Assembly (NCBI GenBank): GCA_902762905.1
Contig: CACWQE010000013.1
Location: 1 to 64,000, forward strand
Direction: 5' to 3'
Source: an uncultured Lachnospiraceae bacterium
GTDB lineage: Bacteria > Bacillota > Clostridia > Lachnospirales > Lachnospiraceae
DNA: 64,000 nucleotides
Position 1 is the first letter of the stretch, and the number at the start of each line of letters is the position of its first letter. This document shows positions 1 through 6,871 of the stretch, one piece after another. The notes under the pieces were generated by a model. It saw only the letters and a program-made list of their open reading frames with translations. It was not told where the DNA came from and made no database searches. The translations under genes were made by a program, and so were the position numbers.

Positions 1-182
1 AGCCGAGCAAGGTGCAGACTTTTCGAAAGGCATTGTATAAACACGAATGGCACATTCTTAGTATCCGCTGCGAGTGATGAGTAGCGAGAGCGTGCCTGCG
101 TTGATATGTTATATCCCAACAACCGATTTGAAACCTAATATTTCGCGCGTCCGTCCTAACTTACGCTGTGCAAGGGTATTAT
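1..182 (-). repeat. Copy C of a non-coding repeat that abuts a stop codon
   Basis: No plausible gene lies here. Read on the minus strand, this stretch starts immediately after the spoVAE stop codon and opens with CCTTGCACAGCGTAAG followed by GGACGGACGC. About 110 bases further on it holds GCAGCGGATACTAAG. The same words, in the same order, occur directly after the stop codons of the genes ending at 17407 (plus strand) and 18274 (minus strand). The window edge cuts the far end of this copy. The role is unknown: it could be a mobile repeat or a structured 3' untranslated region. Confidence 0.6.
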
Positions 183-539
183 TTATTTGGTCATTTTCGG
201 CTGGAATACCAAAGACGCCAGATATGCATAGACTAAGGCTGCAGACGTTCCGACCGCTGCCATCTTAAATCCACCCCGGAACAATCCAATAAATCCATCC
301 TGATCAATCGCCTCCTTGATTCCTTTCCAGAGATTGTAACCAAATCCCGTAAGCGGAACAGAAGCTCCACTTCTAGCAAAATCAAGAAATGGTTCATATA
401 TCTGTAATGCTCCAAGTACTGCTCCGGTACATACTAGAATCACCATAATCCTGCCCGGCATCAATTTCGTCTTCTCCATTAGAATCTGTGCCGCTGCACA
501 GATCAATCCCCCAATTATAAATGCTTTCAAATAATCCAT
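183..539 (-). CDS. spoVAE: Stage V sporulation protein AE (SpoVAE)
   Basis: Small integral membrane protein of 118 residues, the usual SpoVAE length. It has hydrophobic segments near residues 5-20, 28-50 and 90-112 and the family's GFGYNLWKG stretch in the middle. SpoVA proteins sit in the spore inner membrane and move calcium dipicolinate into the forespore during sporulation and out of the spore at germination. The gene follows spoVAD by 14 bases and is surely cotranscribed with it. The start at ATG 539 is preceded by AAGGGGTG. No spoVAC lies upstream of spoVAD in this window, so the third core component must be elsewhere. Identification rests on sequence character plus the spoVAD neighbour. 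Confidence 0.9.
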   Translation of the reverse strand: MDYLKAFIIGGLICAAAQILMEKTKLMPGRIMVILVCTGAVLGALQIYEPFLDFARSGASVPLTGFGYNLWKGIKEAIDQDGFIGLFRGGFKMAAVGTSAALVYAYLASLVFQPKMTK

Positions 540-553
540 ATAAACACCCCTTT

Positions 554-1567
554 CTATCCTTGCTGTCGTTTTTCAATCACCACAGCATGTGCAATTCCCG
601 GAACCGATTTTCCTTCATTATAACTAACGGTCGATAACAATGCTCCTGTTGGAACAAACAGGATACGCTGAATCATTCCGTCCCTCATTTCCTGCAACAA
701 TTTTCCGGCTAATGTCACCGCCGAACAGCCACACCCGGAACCGCCTGCATGAGTATCCTGTTCCGGGTCATCATAGATCTCCATTCCGCAATCCATATGC
801 ACTTTCGAAATATCATATCCCTGATCCATTAATAATTTACATAATATTTCTTTTCCCACACTTCCAAGATCACCCGTTACAATCCGGTCATAATCCTCCG
901 GCTGTCTGCCATAATCCTTCAAATGCTGAAAGATCACATCTGCCGCTGCCGGCGCCATACATGCACCCATGTTCAAGGAGTCTTTCACACCGTAATCCAC
1001 TACTTTACCAGTTGTGATCCCGGTTATCATTGTATCACCATACTCCTTAGAAAGCACAAATGCTCCACAACCGGTCACCGTCCAGGTGGAAGACATTGGT
1101 CTTTGGTTACCATATTCTAATGGAAACCGGAACTGTTTCTCTGCACCTCCAAAATGACTGGATGCAGATGCCAATACCATATCCGCATAACCGGCATGTA
1201 CCGTCATTGCACCTAATGAGAGTGCTTCCCCCATCGTGGAACAGGCTCCATATAATCCAAACAATGGAATATCAAAGTCCTTCACACCGAACGTAGTCGC
1301 AATCAACTGACCTAATAAATCCCCCGCAAACATATAACGAACATCTTCTGTCTTGAGTTTCGCCTTTCGAAGAGCCAGTAATGATGTCTGTTTCATCATC
1401 TCACTTTCCCCTTCTTCCCACGAATCCTTACCAAACGTTGCATCTTCTACAATAACATCAAACGTATCCTTTAACGGGCCTTCCCCTTCCTTAGGCCCAA
1501 CCATGCACGCCGCTGCCATTATATACACCGGCTTTTCAAACGCAATGCTTTGTTTGCCTTGTTGCAT
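554..1567 (-). CDS. spoVAD: Stage V sporulation protein AD (SpoVAD)
   Basis: Soluble thiolase-fold protein of 337 residues, the normal SpoVAD length. The family start is clear: an early FEKPVYI stretch, then a GPLKDTFD segment, a LFGLYGACSTMGEAL segment around the position of the thiolase cysteine, and GGSGCGCSAVTLAG near residue 275. SpoVAD binds dipicolinic acid on the outer face of the spore inner membrane and works with SpoVAC and SpoVAE in dipicolinate transport. The start at ATG 1567 has GAGGTGAAGAT before it. The gene is first of a two-gene unit with spoVAE. Expression by the forespore factor sigma-G is expected from other sporeformers, but I could not assign a convincing promoter here. 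Confidence 0.95.
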   Translation of the reverse strand: MQQGKQSIAFEKPVYIMAAACMVGPKEGEGPLKDTFDVIVEDATFGKDSWEEGESEMMKQTSLLALRKAKLKTEDVRYMFAGDLLGQLIATTFGVKDFDIPLFGLYGACSTMGEALSLGAMTVHAGYADMVLASASSHFGGAEKQFRFPLEYGNQRPMSSTWTVTGCGAFVLSKEYGDTMITGITTGKVVDYGVKDSLNMGACMAPAAADVIFQHLKDYGRQPEDYDRIVTGDLGSVGKEILCKLLMDQGYDISKVHMDCGMEIYDDPEQDTHAGGSGCGCSAVTLAGKLLQEMRDGMIQRILFVPTGALLSTVSYNEGKSVPGIAHAVVIEKRQQG

Positions 1568-1654
1568 ATCTTCACCTCATTTTCATAATTACTATCTCTA
1601 TGGCACCAACATGTCCATAACTGCTTGCTCCCATATTGTCACCACTAAAACAAA

Positions 1655-1705
1655 AAACTGCCACGTAGTAAAATACATCTGTATTCTTATCCTATGTGAC
1701 AGTTT
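1655..1705 (-). terminator. Rho-independent terminator of the CbiE/CbiT-like gene
   Basis: On the minus strand a stem of AAACTGTCACATAG with CTACGTGGCAGTTT (one wobble pair and one mismatch) closes a long loop and is followed by a T-rich tract. It lies about 55 bases past the stop codon at 1762. Confidence 0.7.
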
Positions 1706-1761
1706 ATTCTTATCTTAATATGTGAAATTCTATCAATGAATATGCAACAAAAATATGAAAC

Positions 1762-2676
1762 CTATTCTGCTGGTGTTCCACTGATCATCCAAGGTGACGG
1801 CTGTGCAACCATAACACTTCGCTTATCCGTCTTAGATACGGAAATCTGTAACACCTCGGTATCGTTAATATTATATTTTGCGAAAATGTTCTTAATATTC
1901 ACTACCATATCCAACTCTAACGTATACACAATGAATTGCATCTTCGGATTCACTTCTAACAACACCTTAATCTCATCCTCCAAGCGTTTGGATGCTACAA
2001 TAAATGCCAGTCTTGGCGTTGGAACATTTGCCATGTTCTCTTTCGTTACACCCGAAATGATCTCAATATTATGTACTCCAAATTTACTTACATTATCCTG
2101 TAAGGCACGCATATCCCGTGCATCCGGCTCTACTGCAATGATCGTTCCCTCACTTGCTTCAATTGCAGCCTCAATCGCAATACTCTCTCCACTGACAATA
2201 CAGATCGTATCTCCCACATCACAGGAAAGCATATTCATAATGACGGCACGAATCTCATGTCCGACATAATTGACCGACCCCTTCGAAAAGAATTCATTCT
2301 TAATTCCATACCGTGAAGCCTCCCTCGTATTCTCATTAATAATGAAAATAACGGTTGGTTCTGCAATCTTATAGTCCATCATCTCTTTGACTTTGCAGGT
2401 TTCTACTTCATCATTTGCAGCTACGCCTTTGCCAAGCCACATATCATAATCGCCATATCCACCTTCCCACAATTCATAGAACAGATCCGGCTGGCTCTCA
2501 TCGGCAAAGATCATAACTCTCTTATGCGTCTCAATCGTTGGTAGCACATTCTTCTTCTTGCCACAAATGTTAAGCATCTTGATCTTCTCTGGGCTGACCT
2601 CCATTCGATCCGCAAAGTTACCTACCCATGCTAACATCTCATTATTGTTGTACACTTTCATTCCACTTGATCCCAT
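1762..2676 (-). CDS. Orphan, degenerate CbiE/CbiT-like precorrin methyltransferase homologue
   Basis: The 304-residue protein resembles a fused CbiE-CbiT of cobalamin synthesis. Residues about 80-150 look like the CbiE C-terminal half, with a LGKGVAANDEV stretch and IAEPTVIFIIN. Residues about 160-240 follow CbiT, with GHEIRAVIMNMLSCDVGD, then VEPDARDMRALQDN, then the GVHNIEIISG strand. The canonical CbiT SAM loop (GxGxG) is replaced by IVSGESIAIEA, so SAM binding is doubtful. No other cobalamin gene is nearby. I chose ATG 2676 because GGAGG lies nine bases before it; the upstream ATG at 2682 is too close to that site. A sigma-A promoter is visible at 2759-2787. It may be a repurposed member with a non-cobalamin role. 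Confidence 0.6.
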   Translation of the reverse strand: MGSSGMKVYNNNEMLAWVGNFADRMEVSPEKIKMLNICGKKKNVLPTIETHKRVMIFADESQPDLFYELWEGGYGDYDMWLGKGVAANDEVETCKVKEMMDYKIAEPTVIFIINENTREASRYGIKNEFFSKGSVNYVGHEIRAVIMNMLSCDVGDTICIVSGESIAIEAAIEASEGTIIAVEPDARDMRALQDNVSKFGVHNIEIISGVTKENMANVPTPRLAFIVASKRLEDEIKVLLEVNPKMQFIVYTLELDMVVNIKNIFAKYNINDTEVLQISVSKTDKRSVMVAQPSPWMISGTPAE

Positions 2677-2758
2677 AATCATGTACCTCCCACATATACA
2701 AACGTATCAGACTTTGCTCCCATAATCACAAAAGTCTACACCACTCAACACCTATTAT

Positions 2759-2787
2759 ATTGTACCATATCTTGGACTTATCCACAA
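2759..2787 (-). promoter_or_regulatory. Sigma-A-type promoter for the CbiE/CbiT-like gene
   Basis: On the minus strand TTGTGG and TACAAT are separated by exactly 17 bases, about 80 bases before the start codon. The rest of the 316-base gap at 2677-2992 is AT-rich and shows nothing else I can name. Confidence 0.55.
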
Positions 2788-2992
2788 TAAATATCCATCA
2801 TACAATCCGTTATCTTCTTACTCATCCTGACTAAAATAATCCAGATTAAAATCATATTCTTTTTTTGTGCATAAGAACTTCCTATATTTTTCCCTTTTAT
2901 ATATACCTTTATTAAATTGTGTACATTTTCTCGCCCAACTTAATAAAATTTCCATTTTTTTATTAAAGTAAGCTTCAATTCTTGTCTTTTTA

Positions 2993-4696
2993 TTACATTT
3001 TTATCAAGTTCCGGCACCGGTTCAGCATGGCATACATCTCCTGCTTTCTAGGCAATACCAGATTTCCCGGAATATTACTGCCGCAAAATGTCGTAAATCC
3101 CTTCTGCTGCATCTGCCGGTATAATTGCTCTACACCCTCCTGTAACGTAGTCTTCCCCATAAATACATGCAGTTTCATGTATTTGAGAATATATGCTAGT
3201 GCATTTAATTGCTCTGTATCAACAAGCTGCTCTACATAGCGTAAATCCACCGTTTCTTTGTTGATCGAGATTCCGTCCCTTCCCATCGTTTTCATCTTAA
3301 TACGATTATCTTTCTGGAATACCATATCTGCCTTAACAACACGCTCCATCCCTGGTCTCTTAGACAGTTCCACCTGCTCAATCGGCATAGGGAAATTTTC
3401 TGCCTCTTTCTTGGCAAATGCCGTTATTTCCATTGGTTCGTACCGATTCATCTGCAAGATCGTATCTGCCTTATGAAAATAGGAGCCACAGCTTCCTGCC
3501 ACTAAGATCGTGGAGATTCCATAGCTTTCATACAATTCCCGTACCCTGTCAATAAATGGAATAATCGGTTCAACATCCCGTTGTACAACACGCTGCATCA
3601 ATTCATCCCTTATCATGAAATTCGTCGCACTGGTATCTTCATCAATCAGAAATACAGAAGAACCCATCTCGATCGCCTCCACGGTATTCGCCGCCTGTGA
3701 TGTACTTCCACTGGCATCCTCTGTGTAGAATGACACCGTATCCCTGCCATTTGGGAGATTTCGGATAAACATGGAAATATCTACATTCTGTATACTTCTT
3801 CCGTCTTCTGCCCGCAGCTTCATAGCAGAATCATCCGTAATGACATATTCTCTTCCATCTCCTGCAATGTGATCATATACACCTAATTCTAATGCCTTTA
3901 GCAACGTAGACTTTCCGTGATATCCACCACCCACAATCAAGGTGACACCTTTTCGAATTCCCATACCCTTGATAACTCCTGCATGTGGAACATTCATCGT
4001 TACCTCCATGCTGTCCGGCGACTGAAATGCTACCGCATCCTTCATAGGAAGCATGGATACTCCTGATTTTCGTGGTAATATCGCTCCATTTGCCACAAAT
4101 GCCACCAAGCCCTGTTCTTTTAACTGTTCGCGAATATAATGCTGGTCTTCTGCAAGATCTGAGGCATTCTTCAATTCTTTCGGTGCATAGGCATTGGCAT
4201 ACAATGTCTGCTTCACGCACGCTGGAAGGAACTCATATAATATCTTCTCTAATTCTCTCGCATTGATCGTTCTTCCATTTGCCGGAAATCCAATCTCTAT
4301 ACGCACAGTAACCTTACCGGATTCCGCATCTATGGTACAGGCACTTCTATCAAGAATCTCCTGTCCCGGATTGCTTACACTGATCAACCCACTCTTTCCA
4401 GAACCTTTTGCCTTAAAAGAATAGGCATGTACCTTGGCTGCTAACTTCCGTAATATCACATCCTGTAAAGCAACTCGTTTCCATGCCGTATCATATAAGG
4501 ATTCATCAAATCCCGCCTGTTTGCCATTTACAATCACACTCACCTTAGATGGAGCCGCAAAGGGATCTCCCTGCACATGATCAATCGAGAGGATATATCC
4601 TCCAAACTGATATTGCCCTTTCGTATCTTTATATGCCGGATATCCTTTGTGGTCAATCCGGTGTAAACACTCTCTTAAATCATTCTCTCTTAACAT
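2993..4696 (-). CDS. Predicted ATPase of the ABC class (COG3044 type)
   Basis: The 567-residue protein belongs to a soluble ABC-class ATPase family of unknown function. The family hallmark near the start is a KGYPAYKDTKGQY stretch. The P-loop is GGGYHGKSTLLKAL at about residue 250, and the Walker B region is SVFLIDEDTSATNFMIRD at about 355. A signature-like SGSTSQAANT segment lies between them. The domain covers nearly the whole protein, and no transmembrane partner is encoded next to it, so a transport role is unlikely. The open frame reaches TTG 4741, but ATG 4696 has a better ribosome site (GAGAGG eight bases upstream) and gives the usual family N-terminus. Confidence 0.8.
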   Translation of the reverse strand: MLRENDLRECLHRIDHKGYPAYKDTKGQYQFGGYILSIDHVQGDPFAAPSKVSVIVNGKQAGFDESLYDTAWKRVALQDVILRKLAAKVHAYSFKAKGSGKSGLISVSNPGQEILDRSACTIDAESGKVTVRIEIGFPANGRTINARELEKILYEFLPACVKQTLYANAYAPKELKNASDLAEDQHYIREQLKEQGLVAFVANGAILPRKSGVSMLPMKDAVAFQSPDSMEVTMNVPHAGVIKGMGIRKGVTLIVGGGYHGKSTLLKALELGVYDHIAGDGREYVITDDSAMKLRAEDGRSIQNVDISMFIRNLPNGRDTVSFYTEDASGSTSQAANTVEAIEMGSSVFLIDEDTSATNFMIRDELMQRVVQRDVEPIIPFIDRVRELYESYGISTILVAGSCGSYFHKADTILQMNRYEPMEITAFAKKEAENFPMPIEQVELSKRPGMERVVKADMVFQKDNRIKMKTMGRDGISINKETVDLRYVEQLVDTEQLNALAYILKYMKLHVFMGKTTLQEGVEQLYRQMQQKGFTTFCGSNIPGNLVLPRKQEMYAMLNRCRNLIKM

Positions 4697-4855
4697 CCTG
4701 TATACCTCTCTATAATCAATATCATAGCTCTTGTCCTCCAAACCCTTGGTATCGGCATCTAATTTAACAAATCTTCTGTTATTTTACTTTTTTCCTTACT
4801 TTGTGTCAACTTACCATGCTTATATTCTAGGTGTCGTTTTTTTGCATATGATATC

Positions 4856-4884
4856 TTGTCATCTTCACTTTGTCATGATACAAT
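4856..4884 (+). promoter_or_regulatory. Sigma-A-type promoter for the Rpn-type nuclease gene
   Basis: TTGTCA and TACAAT are spaced by exactly 17 bases. The predicted transcript has a leader of roughly 140 bases, which contains the 30-base tandem duplication at 4961-5020. Confidence 0.55.
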
Positions 4885-4960
4885 CATTCCAGAGATTCCT
4901 GTAATCTCTTTCACATCTTTTTTGCCATATCTTTTTATTTTTTAACTCTGGATTTTAGCT

Positions 4961-5020
4961 GCAATATTAATTCGGTTACTAGCTAAAGGAGCAATATCAA
5001 TCCAGTCATTAGAAAAAGGA
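4961..5020 (+). repeat. Imperfect 30-base tandem duplication just before the Rpn-type gene
   Basis: Two adjacent 30-base units both begin GCAATAT and both end AAAGGA; about three quarters of positions agree. The duplication copies a ribosome-site-like AAAGGA, so the leader holds one such site in each unit, the second being extended to the functional AAAGGAGG. Confidence 0.6.
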
Positions 5021-5028
5021 GGAAGGAT

Positions 5029-6030
5029 ATGGGAAAGATTTATATGAATGAGAAGTATCGTGACACGGTATTTCGTATGATTTTTAATAGCAACAAGCAA
5101 TTATTAGAACTTTATAATGCAGTGAATAATACAGATTACGACGATCCGGACGCACTAGAGATTGTTACTTTGGAGAATGCGATCTATCTTGGCATGAAGA
5201 ATGATGTGTCCTGTCTGATTGACATGCGGCTCCAGTTATATGAACATCAATCAACCGTGAATCCGAACATGCCTCTACGGGATCTGATGTATGTATGTGA
5301 ACAGTACGAGAAATACATGGTCAACAAAGACATCTATTCTTCTCGTCTGATCAAACTACCCACACCAAGATTTGTCGTGTTTTATAACGGAACCCGAACA
5401 CAGCCGGAACGGAGGGAATTGTATCTGTCCGATGCTTTTGAGATACCGGAAGAAAGTCCCTCATTAGAACTTCGTGTTACCCAGCTTAACATCAACAAGG
5501 GGTACAATGAGGATCTTCTTAAGCGTTGCCCGACATTATTCGAATATGTTGAATATGTCAGCATTGTACGAAGTTATCAAGAGACACAACCTTTAGAAGA
5601 AGCTGTCCGGCACGCTGTAGACCACTGCATCAAACACAACATTTTAAAGGATTTCTTGTTAGCAAACAAAGCAGAGGTGATTCGAATGACTTTATACGAA
5701 TATGATGAAGAATTACACAAACAGACAATACGGAAAGAAAGCTATGAAGATGGATTTGACGATGGCTTCAACAATGGATTTGAAAACGGATTTGGCGATG
5801 GCTTCAATAATGGCTTTGACAACGGATTCGGTGATGGTGAATTAACCAATCTTACCAAACTAGTCTGTCGCAAACTTCAAAAGAATAAGTCTCCCGAAAC
5901 GATTGCTGAGGAATTAGAAGAAGATCTGGATACGATACAGCATATCTGTGATATTGCTACCGACTTTGCACCAGACTATGATGTTGCCAAGATTGTAGAA
6001 CAATACAAAAAGTCATTATTGAACGTATAA
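5029..6030 (+). CDS. Rpn / PD-(D/E)XK transposase-like nuclease with tetrapeptide-repeat tail
   Basis: The 333-residue protein has an N-terminal region typical of the Rpn (recombination-promoting nuclease) family. YRDTVFRMIFNSNKQLLELYNA is followed by NDVSCLID and LQLYEHQSTVNPNMPLR, which carry the acidic and Q residues of a PD-(D/E)XK site. Related proteins cleave DNA or act as phage-defence factors; many occur in multiple copies per genome. Residues about 241-271 form seven back-to-back tetrapeptides of the form [DN]GF[DNEG], followed by a short helical C-terminal domain. An AAAGGAGGAAGG ribosome site decides the start. A terminator follows at 6051-6095. The biological role in this strain is not known. 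Confidence 0.8.
   Translation: MGKIYMNEKYRDTVFRMIFNSNKQLLELYNAVNNTDYDDPDALEIVTLENAIYLGMKNDVSCLIDMRLQLYEHQSTVNPNMPLRDLMYVCEQYEKYMVNKDIYSSRLIKLPTPRFVVFYNGTRTQPERRELYLSDAFEIPEESPSLELRVTQLNINKGYNEDLLKRCPTLFEYVEYVSIVRSYQETQPLEEAVRHAVDHCIKHNILKDFLLANKAEVIRMTLYEYDEELHKQTIRKESYEDGFDDGFNNGFENGFGDGFNNGFDNGFGDGELTNLTKLVCRKLQKNKSPETIAEELEEDLDTIQHICDIATDFAPDYDVAKIVEQYKKSLLNV
5749..5840 (+). repeat. 12-base tandem repeat inside the Rpn-type gene
   Basis: Seven to eight in-frame 12-base units alternate GATGGATTTGAC-like and AATGGCTTTGAC-like forms, encoding [DN]-G-F-[DNEG]. The third codon positions vary (GGA/GGC/GGT, TTT/TTC), so the copies have diverged silently while the peptide pattern is kept. The copy number could change by slippage in steps of four residues without breaking the frame. 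Confidence 0.8.
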
Positions 6031-6050
6031 TATTCGCTATGTATGTGAGA

Positions 6051-6095
6051 ATAGCCGGGAATGTGAAATCATCATCCACAATCCCGGCTATATTA
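6051..6095 (+). terminator. Rho-independent terminator of the Rpn-type gene
   Basis: A perfect 10-base stem ATAGCCGGGA / TCCCGGCTAT closes a loop of about 21 bases and is followed by a T-rich tract. It starts 20 bases after the stop codon. Confidence 0.85.
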
Positions 6096-6158
6096 TTTTT
6101 CTTTCAGCCTATTCTATTGTCAAATAGAATCTGTTATTTCGATTTCCCCTACTTCCAA

Positions 6159-6187
6159 TTGACAAATCTTCCCCCATCTGTTATTCT
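6159..6187 (+). promoter_or_regulatory. Sigma-A promoter of the marR gene
   Basis: Consensus TTGACA and TATTCT are separated by 17 bases, 54 bases before ATG 6241. Confidence 0.75.
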
Positions 6188-6194
6188 ATACGCT

Positions 6195-6208
6195 GTTGAT
6201 AAATCAAC
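6195..6208. promoter_or_regulatory. Candidate MarR operator
   Basis: A perfect 14-base palindrome, GTTGATAAATCAAC, covers the expected transcription start, seven bases past the -10 box. MarR proteins typically repress their own genes by binding such sites as dimers. A second pair of inverted arms, TTGTCAA near 6117 and TTGACAA at 6159, brackets the upstream region. Confidence 0.5.
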
Positions 6209-6240
6209 ATTTTATTCTAGATATACCTTGGGGGACTATT

Positions 6241-6687
6241 ATGATCGATCGTTTCGAATTATTCACAACAACCATTACGCAGATATATAAGAACTTACAA
6301 CGAATTAAGATGCAGGAAATGTCCGGCTTCGAATTACGCGGTACCTATGTGATGTGCATGTTTGAACTGAACCGTAATCCGGAAGGACTGACAATTACAC
6401 AGTTAAGTCAGCTTTGCGGCGAAGACAAGGCTGCTATTTCCCGTACCATTTCTGAGTTAGTGAAACGTGGTCTGGTTACCAGTAACAACGATAAGAAATA
6501 TCGAGCCCCACTTGTTCTAACCAAGGAAGGACAGGAAACCGCCGCTAAGATTGATGCATTAGCATCCACCGCTGTAGAAGCCGGAAGTAACGGACTGACA
6601 CCGGAAGAACTTAAGACCTTTTACAAAGCACTTACCACGATTTCTGATAATCTGAACAACTATCTGGTGGATACGCCGGACGAATAA
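6241..6687 (+). CDS. MarR-family transcriptional regulator
   Basis: The 148-residue protein has the MarR winged-helix layout: helical N-terminus, then the DNA-binding part LTITQLSQLCGEDKAAISRTISELVKRGLVTSNNDKKYRAPLVLTKEGQETA (helix-turn-helix plus wing) and a helical dimerisation C-terminus. MarR proteins usually sense small aromatic or oxidative ligands and repress nearby genes. Here no target gene is adjacent on the same strand; the gene stands alone between its own promoter and a hairpin, so self-regulation through the palindrome at 6195-6208 is the only target I can propose. ATG 6241 is preceded by TTGGGGGAC; the frame could be read from TTG 6196, but that lies inside the operator. Confidence 0.88.
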   Translation: MIDRFELFTTTITQIYKNLQRIKMQEMSGFELRGTYVMCMFELNRNPEGLTITQLSQLCGEDKAAISRTISELVKRGLVTSNNDKKYRAPLVLTKEGQETAAKIDALASTAVEAGSNGLTPEELKTFYKALTTISDNLNNYLVDTPDE

Positions 6688-6728
6688 CACATGCAAGCTG
6701 ACACAAACTCTTTTGCGTCCTCGTAGAG

Positions 6729-6793
6729 TTGCGAAGCAATTAACCATTCTCCGCAAGGTATCCAGCCTTAGCAGAGCCGTTTTTCTTTATAAG
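6729..6793 (+). repeat. Hairpin repeat, copy 1 (terminator-like)
   Basis: This stretch begins with the small hairpin TTGCGAAGCAA, continues through CTCCGCAA and an opposing GCAGAG arm, and ends in GTTTTTCTTTATAAG. A matching copy lies at 19567-19632. On the plus strand it could terminate marR. On the minus strand it sits just past the terminator of glnN. Confidence 0.6.
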
Positions 6794-6808
6794 TCATATC
6801 CTATTAGA

Positions 6809-6841
6809 AAAGAACCTGCCACATAATGTGACAGGTTCTTT
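6809..6841 (-). terminator. Rho-independent terminator of glnN
   Basis: Stem AAAGAACCTG / CAGGTTCTTT extends inward by CACAT/ATGTG after one mismatch. On the minus strand it is followed by TTTTCTAA. It lies 31 bases past the glnN stop codon. Confidence 0.8.
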
Positions 6842-6871
6842 CTATACTTATATACTCTTTGGAAATATCTA

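Noticed and set aside
1568..1640. Sigma-G promoter for spoVAD
   Set aside because: A CATAGAGATA-like word is present, but the -35 element and spacing do not fit well enough to report.
5749..5840. CRISPR-like array of short repeats
   Set aside because: Units are contiguous 12-base in-frame copies without spacers and code a peptide repeat.
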